A program made the position numbers and the translations under genes. Below, in pieces: positions 34,609 to 46,099 of a DNA stretch of 64,000 nucleotides. The notes under the pieces were generated by a model that was not told the origin of the DNA, searched no databases, and was given only the letters and a program-made list of their open reading frames with translations. Origin of the DNA: Scalesia atractyloides (taxonomy: Eukaryota > Streptophyta > Magnoliopsida > Asterales > Asteraceae); NCBI GenBank assembly GCA_947069175.1, contig CAMTDV010000012.1, positions 36,736,341 through 36,800,340 on the forward strand. Reading direction: 5' to 3'. Positions within the stretch are counted from its first letter, which is position 1; every line of letters starts with the position of its first letter.

Positions 34609-36311
34609 TGATGTGTTGAATAATAAATCTATATATCGTATATAGTTTGTATTAGTTTCATGAATATTCATTTCCGTTTTATAAGAATTTATCTACTTTT
34701 AATCCAATTATGTTTCGCATGTCTTAGTTCGTGGAAATAGTTGAGAAGAGAAGAAAATGAGCTAAAATGTTGAAGGAAACCGAGCTAGATCGTAACTGGA
34801 AGTCGAGAGAAGAAACGAATCAAAAGTTGTAAAATGCCTATCTCGCGGTCCGCGACCGCACCACATCATGTCTCTCGCGGGCAGCGAGAGGAAGAAGGAA
34901 GTCCAGACAATTCAAAATGGTCGCGAGGCACGACCGGGTTACACATGCCTCTCGCGGCCGGCGAGACGACCTTTTTTATCGAAAAGAATCGTAAAGTGAG
35001 CAGTTTTGGTTGAAGAATGTTATATGTATTAGAGTTTTACTCTAATAACAAGTCATAGATGAACTTGGATGCTAAAGAGGTGATTTCTTGTGATCTTGTG
35101 CTATTTTTTGAAGTAGAAGTTGTTCGGGAATCATTGAAGTGAAGCTGGAAGCCTAGAGATCTAGAAATTCTGGCTTTGTTTACTGATTTTCCTATCTTTT
35201 AGCTTTCTCCTTTTCGTTATGATGAATTCAGTTTTTAAACTCACTTTATTTATGTTTAAGACAATGATTATTGGCTAGATTTTCTGTTGCTATCTAGGTT
35301 TTGATGATTTATTATAAAGTTTGGATCTTTATAGAATTTATAATGTGTTTATGGGACTTTTGATAAAGTAGTAAACTTTGGTAAATTGATTTGGTGTATT
35401 TGCATGTTTTGAATTAATTATTGATTGTTTAATTGTTCACATAGACCTAGTTGAATGTCTTTCAAAGAATAGGTTTCTGTTGATTGTCGAGTCTTAACGG
35501 GTTCGGGCAATCTTTCGGTAAATTGGCCAATAAACCCTAGAAACAATTAAGTGAAAAATATAACCGAATCTCAACATTATACTAAACTTAATTATTGAGA
35601 AATAACAGTTTATTAACTGATTTAAATAAGTAAATTGCTAGGATTAGGTTTTGAGAGAAACCTGGTTTTAGTTTACTTGCCATGTTTGTGTCGGTTAAAC
35701 CAAATCAAGAACCTTAGTTAGTCTAAGCTCCCTATTGAGAGATAGTTGGCTATTCTAGACACTTTATTAAACATTAGATAACCGAAAGGAAATCTTATAA
35801 ACCGGTGAACATAGCTATCTTTAGGATATCATAGGTGTCTTCCTGAGAAGGGTCGGGGGTCCTATTCGGTAATCCTGAGGATTTAGTATTTTAAGATCCC
35901 AGTTCCCTATCACATTAATATTCGAATAAAAACCATTCAATAGTAATAAAGATTCTAACCTAGGTAGTCATTCCATCATCATCGAATTAAGTCTTCGCTT
36001 CGAAACTTTATTTTAAGTCGTCTTAGTTAAGTTAATTTTAAGTTAATATAATTTTAGGATTTTTAGTAGAACCCCTCCCCCCAAAAAATATATTAAATAA
36101 ATTAAGTTGTGTCAATATAGTCTAAATAGGGTCATTTACATAATTAGAGAGTCTCGTGGGTTCGATATCCGGACTTATTTAAGCTTACTACAGTTGATCA
36201 GTACACTTGTCGGTAAGTAGTTATTGTCGAGTTTAGGTGTATAGGGTATTCCTTTGAGTCTAGATTTAGTTAAATTTCATTTATTTTTATTAGACTAATT
36301 TTAGTACATCA
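34609..36311 (+). repeat. 5' LTR of the Athila-type element
   Basis: It starts TGATGTGTTGAAT and ends TAGTACATCA six bases before the PBS. The ends form a perfect 6-bp inverted repeat (TGATGT/ACATCA). Length about 1.7 kb, within the Athila range. GC-rich palindromic words of the type CTCTCGCGG/CGCGAGAG lie at 34840-34970. Confidence 0.65.
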
Positions 36312-36317
36312 CGTTTT

Positions 36318-36335
36318 TGGCACCGTTGCCAGGGA
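36318..36335 (+). other. primer-binding site (tRNA-Asp type)
   Basis: TGGCACCGTTGCCAGGGA differs by two bases from the tRNA-Asp site TGGCGCCGTTGCCGGGGA used by Athila/Tat elements. Confidence 0.88.
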
Positions 36336-36516
36336 TTCGCTTTGGCCATTGCATTGATTACTTTGTTTAGGTTAATTGACATCATACGTGTTTTCCATTT
36401 TGTTTGCGTCGTATGAGTCTAAATAATTTAGTTAATTTAATTTTTCAGTTTTATATAATTTTTGTTAAGTATCTTTTCTGAATTTTCTTACTTGTCTTGT
36501 TTCCGGTTTCTAGTGG

Positions 36517-37586
36517 ATGCCCCATACACGTTCGCAAGGACTTCCGTCGAAGCCACCAATGGAAAGGTCTCTTTCTTCCAGCAAAAGGTTAGCACTTCTT
36601 CATCCTCATCACTAAGGCCCTCCACCGAACTTTGACTTCACACCGAAGTCCTCACCACATAGTTCACCACCTCCCCGCATATTTCACCGAAACACAAGCC
36701 ACCATTTGTCTTCCACCTGGCTAACAATCAAACAGTTTACCAGCAAGCAATCACTGGTTTTACCGGTGCGAACTCGCCCATCACGCTTCCCCCAATGAAC
36801 AATGACAAAGCCTAGCAAATCTTGTCTTACCTCATGACTGCTATAACTAACTCATGCCAATTTCACGGTCGTGATGACGAGGATGCGCCCACCCACATCA
36901 ACCGCCTTACCCGCCTCTGTCACACCTTTAACATGGAGGGTGCAGGCAACGATGCTCGTTTCCTTCAAGTATTTCTCTCTTGGAGGTCGGGCCGCCGTCT
37001 GGATTAACTCTCAACCAGCTGGCACCTTTACTACTTGGGCCGCCCTTTGAGATGCTTTCCTTAAGAAACCTTTTCCACCCGCCAAAGCATCTCATCTTTG
37101 CGATCAGATCCATTCATTCCAGATGGAACCTGATGAACCTTACCATTTAGCATGGGAGCGTTTCCAAACCTTAGTGTCTCGTTGTTCTCAACACGGTCTA
37201 TCTGATTGGGCACTTGTAGAGAAATTCTACAACGGTCTCACCCCCGAAACCCGAGTCCGATTTGACACTTCTGCTGGAGGGCAACTTATGGGCAAGAAGA
37301 CAGTTGTTGAATGTAATGACCTCTTCGAGAGTTTTGCACATTCTGATATATATTACAGCGCTATCGTTAGGAATTCGATGAAGTTAGTTTGGAAACTACA
37401 ATAGCTGCTGCACCAGATAGCTTTAGGCGAGAGGTTTCAAAGGAAATACAAGAGTTGAAAAAGGAGGTGGATAGATGTGAGGTATGTAGAGGACGTCATG
37501 ATACTATAGAATGTCCCGCGCTCACTATCGAGCAAGTAGAGTTCATCAAGGGTCAGAATCGAGGCCAAACGAACCCCTATAATAAT

Positions 37587-37667
<81 letters not shown>

Positions 37668-38170
37668 TCTAACTATAACTCTAACTGGCGTAATAATACT
37701 AACAATTTTCATTCTTCCGGTAACCCCTGGTTTCCAGTCAGGTCAATATCAAAACAGGGGGCAAGGTCATTACTCTAGTGGAGGTTCAGGTGAACCAGGT
37801 CAGTTTAGTGGTGGGGGTTCAAACCAGGAAGGTCAAAACAGGTGTTGAGGTTCAGGAGGTAGTTTGGATAAGATTGAGGAACTCCTTTCTCAGTTAGTGG
37901 TTAAGGATCAGGCTACTCAGAAAAGGTTAGCAGAACATGATCTTCTTTTAAAAATTCAGCAATCCACACTCCTAGATCTTCAAAGGTCCGTAGTAAGTAT
38001 TGCTAAGCAACTACAAGAGCAACCACATGGTTAGTTCTCGGGTAACACTCAACCTAACCCAGCGAACCAACACGCAAAAGCGATAACCACCGGTAGTGGT
38101 AAGAGTTTAGGAGAAGTGGTTAGAGAATGAGTAGAGATAGAGGATAAGGCGGAAGAAGTAGATGAAGAGA
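36517..38170 (+). pseudogene. Athila gag
   Basis: ATG at 36517 begins MPHTRSQG, the usual Athila gag start. Capsid motifs follow in two or three frames: AVWINSQPAGTFTTWAALR (37000-37060), FQMEPDEPYHLAWERFQTL (37115-37170) and EKFYNGLTPETRVRFDTSAGG (key residues FYNGL, ASAGG-like; 37210-37290). A CxxC-type stretch with RCEVCRGRHDTIECP lies near 37470. A long poly-Asn tract coded by an AAT microsatellite follows. The capsid packages element RNA. Frame breaks and stops occur near 36610, 37050, 37400 and 37845. Confidence 0.82.
37576..37670. repeat. (AAT)n microsatellite inside gag
   Basis: About thirty AAT/ATA triplets with one or two interruptions, read as poly-Asn in the gag frame. Unusually long for a coding tract. 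Confidence 0.95.
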
Positions 38171-38494
38171 TAGAGATGGAGGCTCCACCTAGGGTTCAAA
38201 ATATGCTAGACCAAGAAAGTACCGCACCAAACCGTGAGCCTCAACACGAGAGTAGAGTAGAAAAGAAACCAGTAGAGATTAGGCCGTCACCATACATAGA
38301 TCATTCACGCTTACCCTACCCTGCCCGCCTTAAGCAACAAAAATATGCTAAGGAATACAGGAACTTTCTCGATATGTTCACCCAGCTTAAAATCAATCTC
38401 CATTCTAAGGCCCTCCAACATATGCCAAAATATGCAAAGTTCTTGAAGATCTTCTTAAACAAAAGGACAGACTGGGGAGCACTCAAATATTCCA

Positions 38495-38914
38495 TTGACT
38501 GGAGGATGTTCCGCCGTAGTTTTAAATAAGTTACCAGAAAAGCTCACCGATCCAGGTATCTTCACCATTCTATGTTTCTTTGGTGATTCCATCGCTCTCG
38601 CTCACACGTTAGCCGAGCTAGGTGCCAGCATCAATTTGATTCCTTTCTCGCTCTATGAGAAATTAGGTTTAGGGGATCTTACTCCTACCCGTATGTCACT
38701 ATCTCTAGCTGATCAGTCAATTAAGTATCCTCCGGGAATCATAGAGAACTTGCTAGTTAAGGTTGATAAATTTGTTTTCCCTGTTGATTTTGTTATCTTA
38801 GATATGGAGGCCGATGAGAGAGTACCTATCATCCTAGGTCGTCCATTCCTCCGTACTGCGAAGGCAGTTATCGATGTCCATGACGGTAAGATTATACTCC
38901 GCGTTGGGAGATAG
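38495..38914 (+). pseudogene. Athila aspartic protease
   Basis: It contains ALAHTLAELGASINLIPFSL, the Athila form of the retropepsin active site. Where active copies have D-L-G-A-S, here Asp is replaced and the text reads ELGASINL. The protein continues with VDFVILDMEADERVPIILGRPFL, whose ILGRPFL motif is the conserved C-terminal part of gypsy proteases. Stop at 38912. It is upstream of and out of frame with RT. Confidence 0.85.
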
Positions 38915-39149
38915 TGCCCATGTCATTCCGTCTATTTCTCAATTCATTCATTTCGTGCGTAGATCATTGTCTCGAATATATTAGTGGAGCTGATTTAATG
39001 AATGCAGAGGTAGTAGACGAGGAGATTGAATAAGAGGACATAGAGGATGACCCACTTTGGGTCACCGAAATTTGTGAGGTTTGTGAGGCGAGTGAGAGCA
39101 AACCCATAGATACTCCGATCTTTTTAGAGCTTAAGCTCCTTCCCTCACA

Positions 39150-40690
39150 CCTTTAGTATGCTTTCCTAGGAGAGAGTTCGAGCTTACCCGTCATAATTTC
39201 TTCGAAATTGACGACAGGGGAGAAGGTGAAGCTGATAGATATCTGAAAGAGAACAAAGAAGCCATTGCGTGGAAACTATCTGATATCAAGGGAATAAGCC
39301 CAGATTTCTGTACTCACTGGATCCTCATGGAGGATGTCTACAAGCGGGTGGTACAACCTCAACGAAAGCCTCAATCTGAATATGCAAGGAGTAGTCAAGA
39401 AAGAGGTTCTGAAGTTGATGGAAGCCGGGCTAATTTATCCTATATCATATTCTTCTTGGGTGAGTCCAACTCAAGTTGTTCCTAAGAAAGGAGGAATGAC
39501 AGTGGTCATGAATGAGAAGAATGAACTCATCCTGTCACATACAGTCACCGGTTGGCGAGTGTGCATTGATTACCAAAAATTAAACAACGCCAACCGAAAA
39601 GACCACTTCCCACTGCCGTTCATTGATCAGATGCTAAAGTGTCTCGCGGGTCAACAATTCTATTGTTTCCTCGACGGGTTTTCAGGTTACTTCCAAATCC
39701 CCATCGCTCCAAAGGATCAAGAGAAGACAACCTTACATGTCCTTACGGCACATACGCGTTCCGTCGCATGCCTTTTGGATTATGTAACGCCCTAGCGACA
39801 GCAGTGAATGGTTGCCATTTTTCAAGATATGATCGAGAATTCGATGGAGGTTTTCATGGATGACTTTTCTGTCTATGGAATTCCTTCGATCAATGTCTTC
39901 GTAATCTTGAGGCGATGATGAAGAGGTGTGTGGAGATGAGGTTGATGTTAAACTGGGAGAAGTGTCACTTCATGGTGATGAAGGGGATCGTGTTAGGCCA
40001 TAAGATATCTCGAATCGGCATAGAGGTAGAGCAAAGATAGATACCATTAGTAGACTTCCTCCGGCGACAAGTGTGAAATCCATCCGCAGTTTCCTTGGTC
40101 ATGCGGGCTTTTATAGGCGATTTATTAAGGATTTCTCCAAGATTACACGACCCGTGACCCGACACCTTGAGAAGGATGTTCCTTTCGTCTTCGACGAGGA
40201 ATGCCTTGACGCCTTTGCTATCTTAAAAGAGAAACTCATTAGTGCCCCCATTCTTGTATCACCAGACTGGAGCTTACCATTTGAGCTCATGTGTGATGCG
40301 AGCGATTATGCAGTTGGTGCAGTTTTGGGCCAAAGACGAGATAAACACCTCCACCCTATTTATTATGCGAGCAAAACCCTTAATAACGCCCAAGAGAATT
40401 ATACCACTACCAAGAAGGAACTCCTAGCCATAGCTTTTGCATTCGATAAGTTCTGTTCATATCTCATGCTTTCCAATACCATAGTCTTCACCGATCATGC
40501 GGCTTTGCGTTACCTCTTCGAAAAGAAGGACGCTAAGCCGCGTCTCATTTGGTGGATCCTCCTACTCCCGAATTTGATATAGAAATTAAGGATAAGAAGG
40601 GAACGGAGAATGTAGCAGCCGATCATCTATCCCGACTAGAAGATCCGAATAGAGAAGAAATTCGTGATTAGGAAATAGGTGATAGATTCC
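39150..40690 (+). pseudogene. Athila reverse transcriptase and RNase H
   Basis: In order: an RPFLE-like linker (39200-39330), VKKEVLKLMEAGLIYPIS (39395), SSWVSPTQVVPKKGGMTVV, WRVCIDYQKLNNANRKDHFP (39555), FYCFLDGFSGYFQIPIAP and RMPFGLCNA (39765). The catalytic FMDD is at about 39855-39866 in MEVFMDDFSVYG. RNase H follows: RSFLGHAGFYRRFIKDFSKI, FELMCDASDYAVGAVLGQ and VFTDHAALRYLFEKKDAKPR. There are at least three frame changes (39740, 39790-40060, 40550). The region has the right size and order for an Athila RT/RH. Confidence 0.9.
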
Positions 40691-40719
40691 TCATGAATCG
40701 ATAGAGTTTGTGGCGGCGG

Positions 40720-42080
40720 AGAAGGAAGGTATGCCATGGTTTTTTGGATTTGGCAAACTACCTTGCAAATGGAGTAGTTCTTAAGAGTATGACCACTCAA
40801 CAGAAGAAGAAATTCTTTAGGGACGTCAGGAGGTACATATGGGATGACCCATTTCTGTTTAGGGTAGGAGGAGATAGGATTCTTCGAAGGGAGTATATCT
40901 AGAAGAGGGGATGGAAATTCTTAGGCATGTGCATGAGAGGTTGACGGGAGGTCACCACGGTCCACATGTTACCGCCCAAAAAGTTTTCGATTGCGGTTTT
41001 TATTGGCCCTTGGTAGTAAAGGATGTAGTAGAATTAGTTAGGAAATGTGATCGTTGCCAACATACCGGCAATATCTCATCTAAGGACGAGATGCCCCAAA
41101 ATCTGATCCAAATTCTTGAAATATTTGATGTTTGGGGAATCTACTTCATGGGACCGTTTCCCGTCTCTAGCGGGAATCGGTACATCCTCGTGGCAATCGA
41201 CTATGTCTCTAAGTGGGTGGAAGCTCAAGCTTTCCTACAAATGACGCCCGAGTGGTGGTGAGATTTCTTAAAAACTTAGGCACTCGTTTCGGGACACCTC
41301 GAGCCATCATAAGTGATCATGGCACCCACTTCTGTAACGCCGTAATGGAGAAGGCATTAGCACGTTACAGTGCCACTCATCTTTTTTCCACCGCTTATCA
41401 TCCTCAAACGAGCGGTAAAGTTGAGCATGCGACCGATGGTAGGTAAAAGTAGAAAGGATTGGTCAGATAAGCTTGATGATACATTATGGGTGTTTAGAAC
41501 CGCTTATAAAACACCTTTAGCTACCACTCCGTTCATGATTGTCTATGGCAAAGCTTGCCACCTTCCGGTAGAACTTGAGCACCGAGCACTATGGGCCCTC
41601 AAAACCGTAACTCTAGACCTTACTGAAGCGACTAAGAAACGTTATTTGCAGATTCATAAGTTGGAAGCGCTTAAAGATGCAGCTGATGAAGATCATGGAG
41701 TATTAAGGAGAAAATGAAGGCATTGCGTGATAGGAAGTTGAAGGGGTTGAAGGATTTTAAAGACAGCGATAAGGTGCTTTTATATAATTCAAGATTGAAA
41801 TTATTCGCTGGAAAGCTCAAATCCAAGTGGACTTGTCCTTACGTGGTTAACGAAGTATTTCCGTATAGGACGGTCGAGTTGAGAGATGGAGCCGATGTAG
41901 GCACTTAGAAAGTAAATGGCCATAGGTTGAAGCATTACCTAGGAGGGCTGATAGATTCCACCGAGATGGAGGAAACTCCACTCGAAGTTCCACCTTGCAC
42001 CACCGTATATAGGGCCTTGAGTGAAAAATCAAGTGTAGAGTTTGTATTGTTTAGTAATGCTTTACGTTTTATGTTTTTAT
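40720..42080 (+). pseudogene. Athila integrase
   Basis: The zinc-binding HHCC domain is seen at 40925-41080 (HVHERLTGGHHG and VRKCDRCQHTG). The core begins WGIYFMGPFP at 41130; most Athila copies have Asp where Tyr stands, so the first catalytic Asp is lost. The second Asp is in AIISDHGTHFCN (41310) and the Glu in SGKVEHA (41410). The GKACHLPVELEHRALWA and RLKLFAGKLKSKW C-terminal motifs follow to about 41910, then HRLKHYLGG to the end. Several frame changes. Confidence 0.88.
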
Positions 42081-42089
42081 AGTGCTAAT

Positions 42090-43400
42090 GATTGTTTAGT
42101 TTGTGTTTTGTGTTTTTGTGTTGTCTAGTCTTTTGCAGCGATATATCACCAACACGGAGCCATGAATGACGAAGAATTGGAGTTGCAGGTAGGTTTTCAT
42201 TTCAAAACCGGGTGCTAGGAGGGTTTTTACAAAGTTTCACTTGAACTTAAAATTTTTTCTAAAGCAATGAACTGGTAAAAATCATGAAACTTTCTGTTAA
42301 CGATACCCTCTGGCGGGCCGCGAGAGGATATGCCTCACACGGTCACAGCCAGCGAGAGCCCTTAATCTCGGAAACTTTCTTACACGGTTGTGGCTCGCGA
42401 GGGACTACATCAACTCTCTCGCGGCCCGCGAGAGACCTTGACACCAGACCTACAGCTTTTATTTCCTAAATTCATCATTCATAACCCTAATTTCTTCACT
42501 TCCACCATACAGCTACCACTCTTTCAAGCACCATAAACCGCCCACAACTACCTCCATTCACTCTAATCTTCCATCACCACTACACCACATCATTCCTAGT
42601 TGATTTCCCACTTAAAGTTTTCACCTTTCACCATTAAAACAAGATTTTGAAGGTCTTGCAACCTGTACTCCATTCTCTTAGCTTTTCTATGTATATCGAC
42701 TCTGAGGTATGTGTTTCTTGAAACTTATGTACTTTAATTTTAGTATTGTGGTTAGTTTATAGTTACATACTTTATATGTTCAGTGTCGGGTCTTGTTTAG
42801 GTTGCATGTTAGTCTCTTTGAGGATTTGGGGTGAACTTTGTTTGGGTTACGTTTGGGATGTTGAGGCTGAACACAGGTTATGATTGGGATGGTTTGGGTT
42901 CAAATAGTTATATGTTGTGGGTGGATTGGTTTGGTAGGGCTTCAACGTTGAGTGTGGGGATTCGGGTTAGTAATGTTTGCCATAAAAATCACATTTTTAA
43001 CAAAATTTTTAACCTGTTTTTCTGCCATGAATATCAAGTTTTATACTATGTTTGGGACTCAATTTTGGGTTGTTTTTAGGCACTTAGGAATTAATTGAGG
43101 ACAATTAAAGTGCCGGGAGGAGATAGTGTTGTGTTTTAGGTGTTTTTGGGTTATGGTTTGCGTATTGGGCATTTATGAATAAAAGATCCCTCGCCCATAC
43201 TCAGTCTCCATTTGGGCGAGATTTGGTCTAACAAATTGGTATTTTTGCTAACGGTCACCCAATAATATATCTAATTTTTATAAATTGTCTTTTCTGGTCA
43301 TAACCGCAAATGTAACGCTATACGGTCAATGCTCAAAAATAGTTTATGTTTCTGACAGTCTACCTGTTTTTGCTTGTGAATTGAATGTTTTTGTAGATAT
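42090..43400 (+). other. non-coding stretch between pol and ATHILA ORF
   Basis: No gene is clear. 42305-42440 holds GC-rich inverted words (CGGGCCGCGAGAGG, CTCTCGCGGCCCGCGAGAG) that can pair with each other. 42465-42640 is CA/CT-rich, leader-like sequence resembling a 5' UTR, which in Athila elements may precede a spliced or subgenomic ORF. That role is inference. Confidence 0.45.
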
Positions 43401-44830
43401 AAGGCGAAGGCAGTTCTAGTAGACCGGGAAAAAAGAAGAGAGGTCCGGCAGCCAGACCACGAGGGAACTTAGCAGAGACTCAGCCATTGCCACCAATTTT
43501 GGGCAGAGGAGGAGTGTCAGGTATAGAGAGGGCGGTGTCCCCCATGGTCAAAGTATGATATTAAGAGACAGTTCGTTGCTGCAATTTGAGCTAGACTCGC
43601 ATGAGAATGAGAGGATGGCCAATTTGGTCATGGTAGATCTGTTACCTTACCGACGGATTGATTGGGATATGTTGGACCATCTAGGTTCAAGGGGCAGAGT
43701 TGAGCAGTTGCTGGTGATAAATTTAGAAAGGTGTTGGACTGTAATAAGAGGCAATACAAAGAAATTACTCTAGAGTTCCATTCGACTTTTGAGTACAAGC
43801 AGGGAAACTATGGTGAGAGTGATGCTATATCCTTTGCTCTAGGTAGGCATGTGTATGAGATGACCATTCCCATTCGCCATTGCTGCACAGTTCTATACGG
43901 TGGATGAGGTTCAATCACAGGAGTTCACTACCAGGCTCAGGGGAGGAGATACCTGCATAGCGTACAGACAGATGAGCTGGCTAGATTCTGAGTCACAATT
44001 TCTTCGGCGCCTTACTCAAACAACATGGTGGCCAGTGATATTATTGATCCGGTTTATTGGTTTATTCACAAGATTCTGGCAGCCATGTTAGTCGGCAGGG
44101 GGCAGGGTGACAACAAGGTCAACCAGGTCAGCTTGTTTTGTTTGATGTGCATAGTAGAGCAGAGGCCCGCAAACCTGGCAAGTATTTTTGCATGGTCGAT
44201 GAAGAGGCTATGGAGAGGTGGTCTAGGGGCTCGGATTTACTGTGGGCCATTGATTACTTGGTTGGCAGAGAGCCTCGGGGTATTTGATTGGTATCCAAGA
44301 GACAAGATGCGAGAAGGGCCGTCTCCTTGTTTATGGGTGTGCGGGATTTGCAAGCTGCTGGGATTTTGTCATCTCATGAGCCGATTTCTTCGAAGCCTAT
44401 TCGGCATGGTCTGCATGTTCAGCCTCCACCTGGTTCTGAGGCTGCATCATCTATGTAATTAGTTGTTCCCCCGCGCTATCAGAGACCAATGATCCGTTAG
44501 GAATTACCGGGCAGGCAATATCCTCTACAACCTCGTCTAGACCCACTTACTTTAGATTCCTTATATGACATGATGGAGATGGGATTTGGGGATTTTGAGG
44601 GGGTTTATTGATGAGCAGTTCGGTGGGGTCAGACAGGTGATGATGGAGAGCCATAGGATGCATGAACAGGGTCAGCGAAGGTTGGAGGATAGGGATGCGG
44701 TACATGATGGAAAACTTGTACATGGGAATTCCATCATATTTTCAGCACCAGGGGTAGCCAGGGTCAAGTGGTATGGAGGATGTGCAGCCATACCAGGTTT
44801 TTGAGCAGTCGTAAGAGGAGGAGGATGATT
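43400..44830 (+). pseudogene. ATHILA ORF-1-like region
   Basis: Shifting frames on the plus strand show LVMVDLLPYRRIDWDMLDHLG (key residues RxIDWDxL), a VLDCNKRQYKEITLEFHSTF stretch, ALGRHVYEM, and LARF.. followed by DIIDPVYWFIHKILAAMLVGR and LFCLMCIVEQRPANLASIFA. Near 44590 is FIDEQFGGVRQVM with a Gln/Arg/Glu-rich helix. The order matches the ATHILA ORF-1 family (Pfam ATHILA), a plant protein of unknown function found downstream of pol in Athila elements. The whole region is broken. Confidence 0.65.
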
Positions 44831-44934
44831 AACTTTGGAGCAGCAGTGTTTCGATGATTTATATCTTTTATTTTTATGATGTTTTCATCCTCTCATTGGT
44901 TTGTATGTGTACTTTAAACACTTGAATTTGGGTT

Positions 44935-45460
44935 CATTGGGTTGATTTGGATGATGGTTGTGGTTAACTTCTGATGGACAATTAATGTTTGGAAGTATTT
45001 GTGTTGGTTGATAGGTTTGGTGTTTATTTTGCCGCTTCCGTTCGCGTGTAAGGGTTGAGAATTGTTTGCTGAGTGTGATCAGATAGGAGGGCATATGTGG
45101 AATTGACTGGCACATTAATAGTCTCGCATATCATCTAAGTCGTTTCACTTGTATATTTTGTATATTTATTTTATTTAGTTTTAAGTTTTTTTATTAATTT
45201 GGGTTGGTTTGGTTGGTTGGGATGATGGTTGTGGTAAACTTCTGATGAACAATTATTTACTTATGTTATGTTTGGAAGTATTTGTTGGTTGATAGGTTTG
45301 GTGTTTATTTTGCCGCTTTCGTTAGCGTGTGAGGGTTGAGAATTGTTTGCTGAGCGTGATCGGATTGGCACATTGACAGTCTCGTATATCAGCTAAGTCG
45401 TTTCACTTGTATATTTTGTATATTTTATTTTATTTAGTTTTCAGTTTTTTTTATTATTTA
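44935..45460. repeat. ~260-bp tandem duplication
   Basis: 44940-45195 and 45200-45455 match closely. They share GATGATGGTTGTGG, TTGGTTGATAGGTTTGGTG, TTTGCCGCTT and AAGTCGTTTCACTTGTATA, with small insertions and deletions. It lies near the 3' end of the Athila element. Confidence 0.85.
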
Positions 45461-45507
45461 ATCTGGTTGAGTATTCTCATCCTTGCATTAGAGACAATGT
45501 AAAATTT

Positions 45508-45523
45508 AAGTGTGGGGATGGGA
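45508..45523 (+). other. PPT-like site
   Basis: AAGTGTGGGGATGGGA follows GAGACAATGTAAAATTT. This combination (GAGGACAATG...AAGTGTGGGG) commonly precedes the 3' end of Athila elements. No LTR start matching TGATGTG follows it here. Confidence 0.5.
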
Positions 45524-45619
45524 CAGTTGAGTCATAGATTAGTTTTATCGTTTTATCGTATTGAATTAAAAAAAATTAAAAAAATCAGAAAATGTCTTTT
45601 GAAGAAGAAGTTTGCAAAA

Positions 45620-45797
45620 TTTAAGGTTGGGTTTGTCGGGAATGAATGACCAAAATTGTGAATGTCGGATGAATATTGAGAAAAGTATTAATTCTTTTGA
45701 TGTAAGATGTGGTTTGTAAAAATAAATGCTACTTTTGTTTTAAAATTCTATATTCGCATACGTTGTAGGTTATCCTGATAAAATTTTCTTGCCCATG
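45620..45797 (+). repeat. dispersed direct repeat, copy 1
   Basis: It matches 60590-60762 closely; shared words include GGGTTTGTCGGGAATGAA, TTAATTCTTTTGATGTAAGA and ATGAAATTTTCTTGCCCAT-like endings. Beyond 45797 the text continues GGGTTCAGATTTAG, while copy 2 is cut by an LTR. The short ORF in this repeat has no recognisable product. Confidence 0.85.
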
Positions 45798-46090
45798 GGT
45801 TCAGATTTAGATTTGCGTATTAGCGATTTTTGAAAAGCTTGTAAAATAGTAATCTTGATTTTATATAAAAATATATATATATATATATATTATTGATGAA
45901 AGGAAAGTTGTGTTTTGAAAATCTTTCATGTAAAACTTGAATTTTTGAAAACTATTTTAGCAAGTACTTATACGTATGTGAGAGAAAGTTTTTGTTGGTT
46001 TCTTGTTAGAAATAAAATGTCTTTACAATGGTAGTATAAAGTGAGTGTGTTTTGGACAAGTTATGAAAATCAAGGGCAAGAGGTTTGTTT
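45798..46090. other. no recognised feature
   Basis: A (TA)n run lies at 45869-45890. Otherwise nothing is recognised. Confidence 0.4.
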
Positions 46091-46099
46091 GACCGACTA

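Larger units (their letters stand above)
34609..45523 (+). mobile_element. Athila-type Ty3/gypsy element, 3' LTR not found
   Basis: The plus-strand order is 5' LTR (34609-36311), tRNA-Asp PBS (36318), gag, protease, RT, RNase H, integrase (to about 42080), a non-coding stretch, an ATHILA ORF-1-like region (43400-44830) and a PPT-like site (45508-45523). This order and the FMDD RT box are characteristic of Athila. Many stops. No copy of the 5' LTR is visible downstream, so the 3' LTR is lost, rearranged or too diverged for me to see. Confidence 0.8.

Noticed and set aside
37437..37712. Minus-strand ORF with a poly-Ile run
   Set aside because: It is the reverse reading of the AAT microsatellite in gag.
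43555..44804. Separate plant genes downstream of Athila pol
   Set aside because: Frames join into ATHILA ORF-1-like motifs; the single ORFs are fragments of it.
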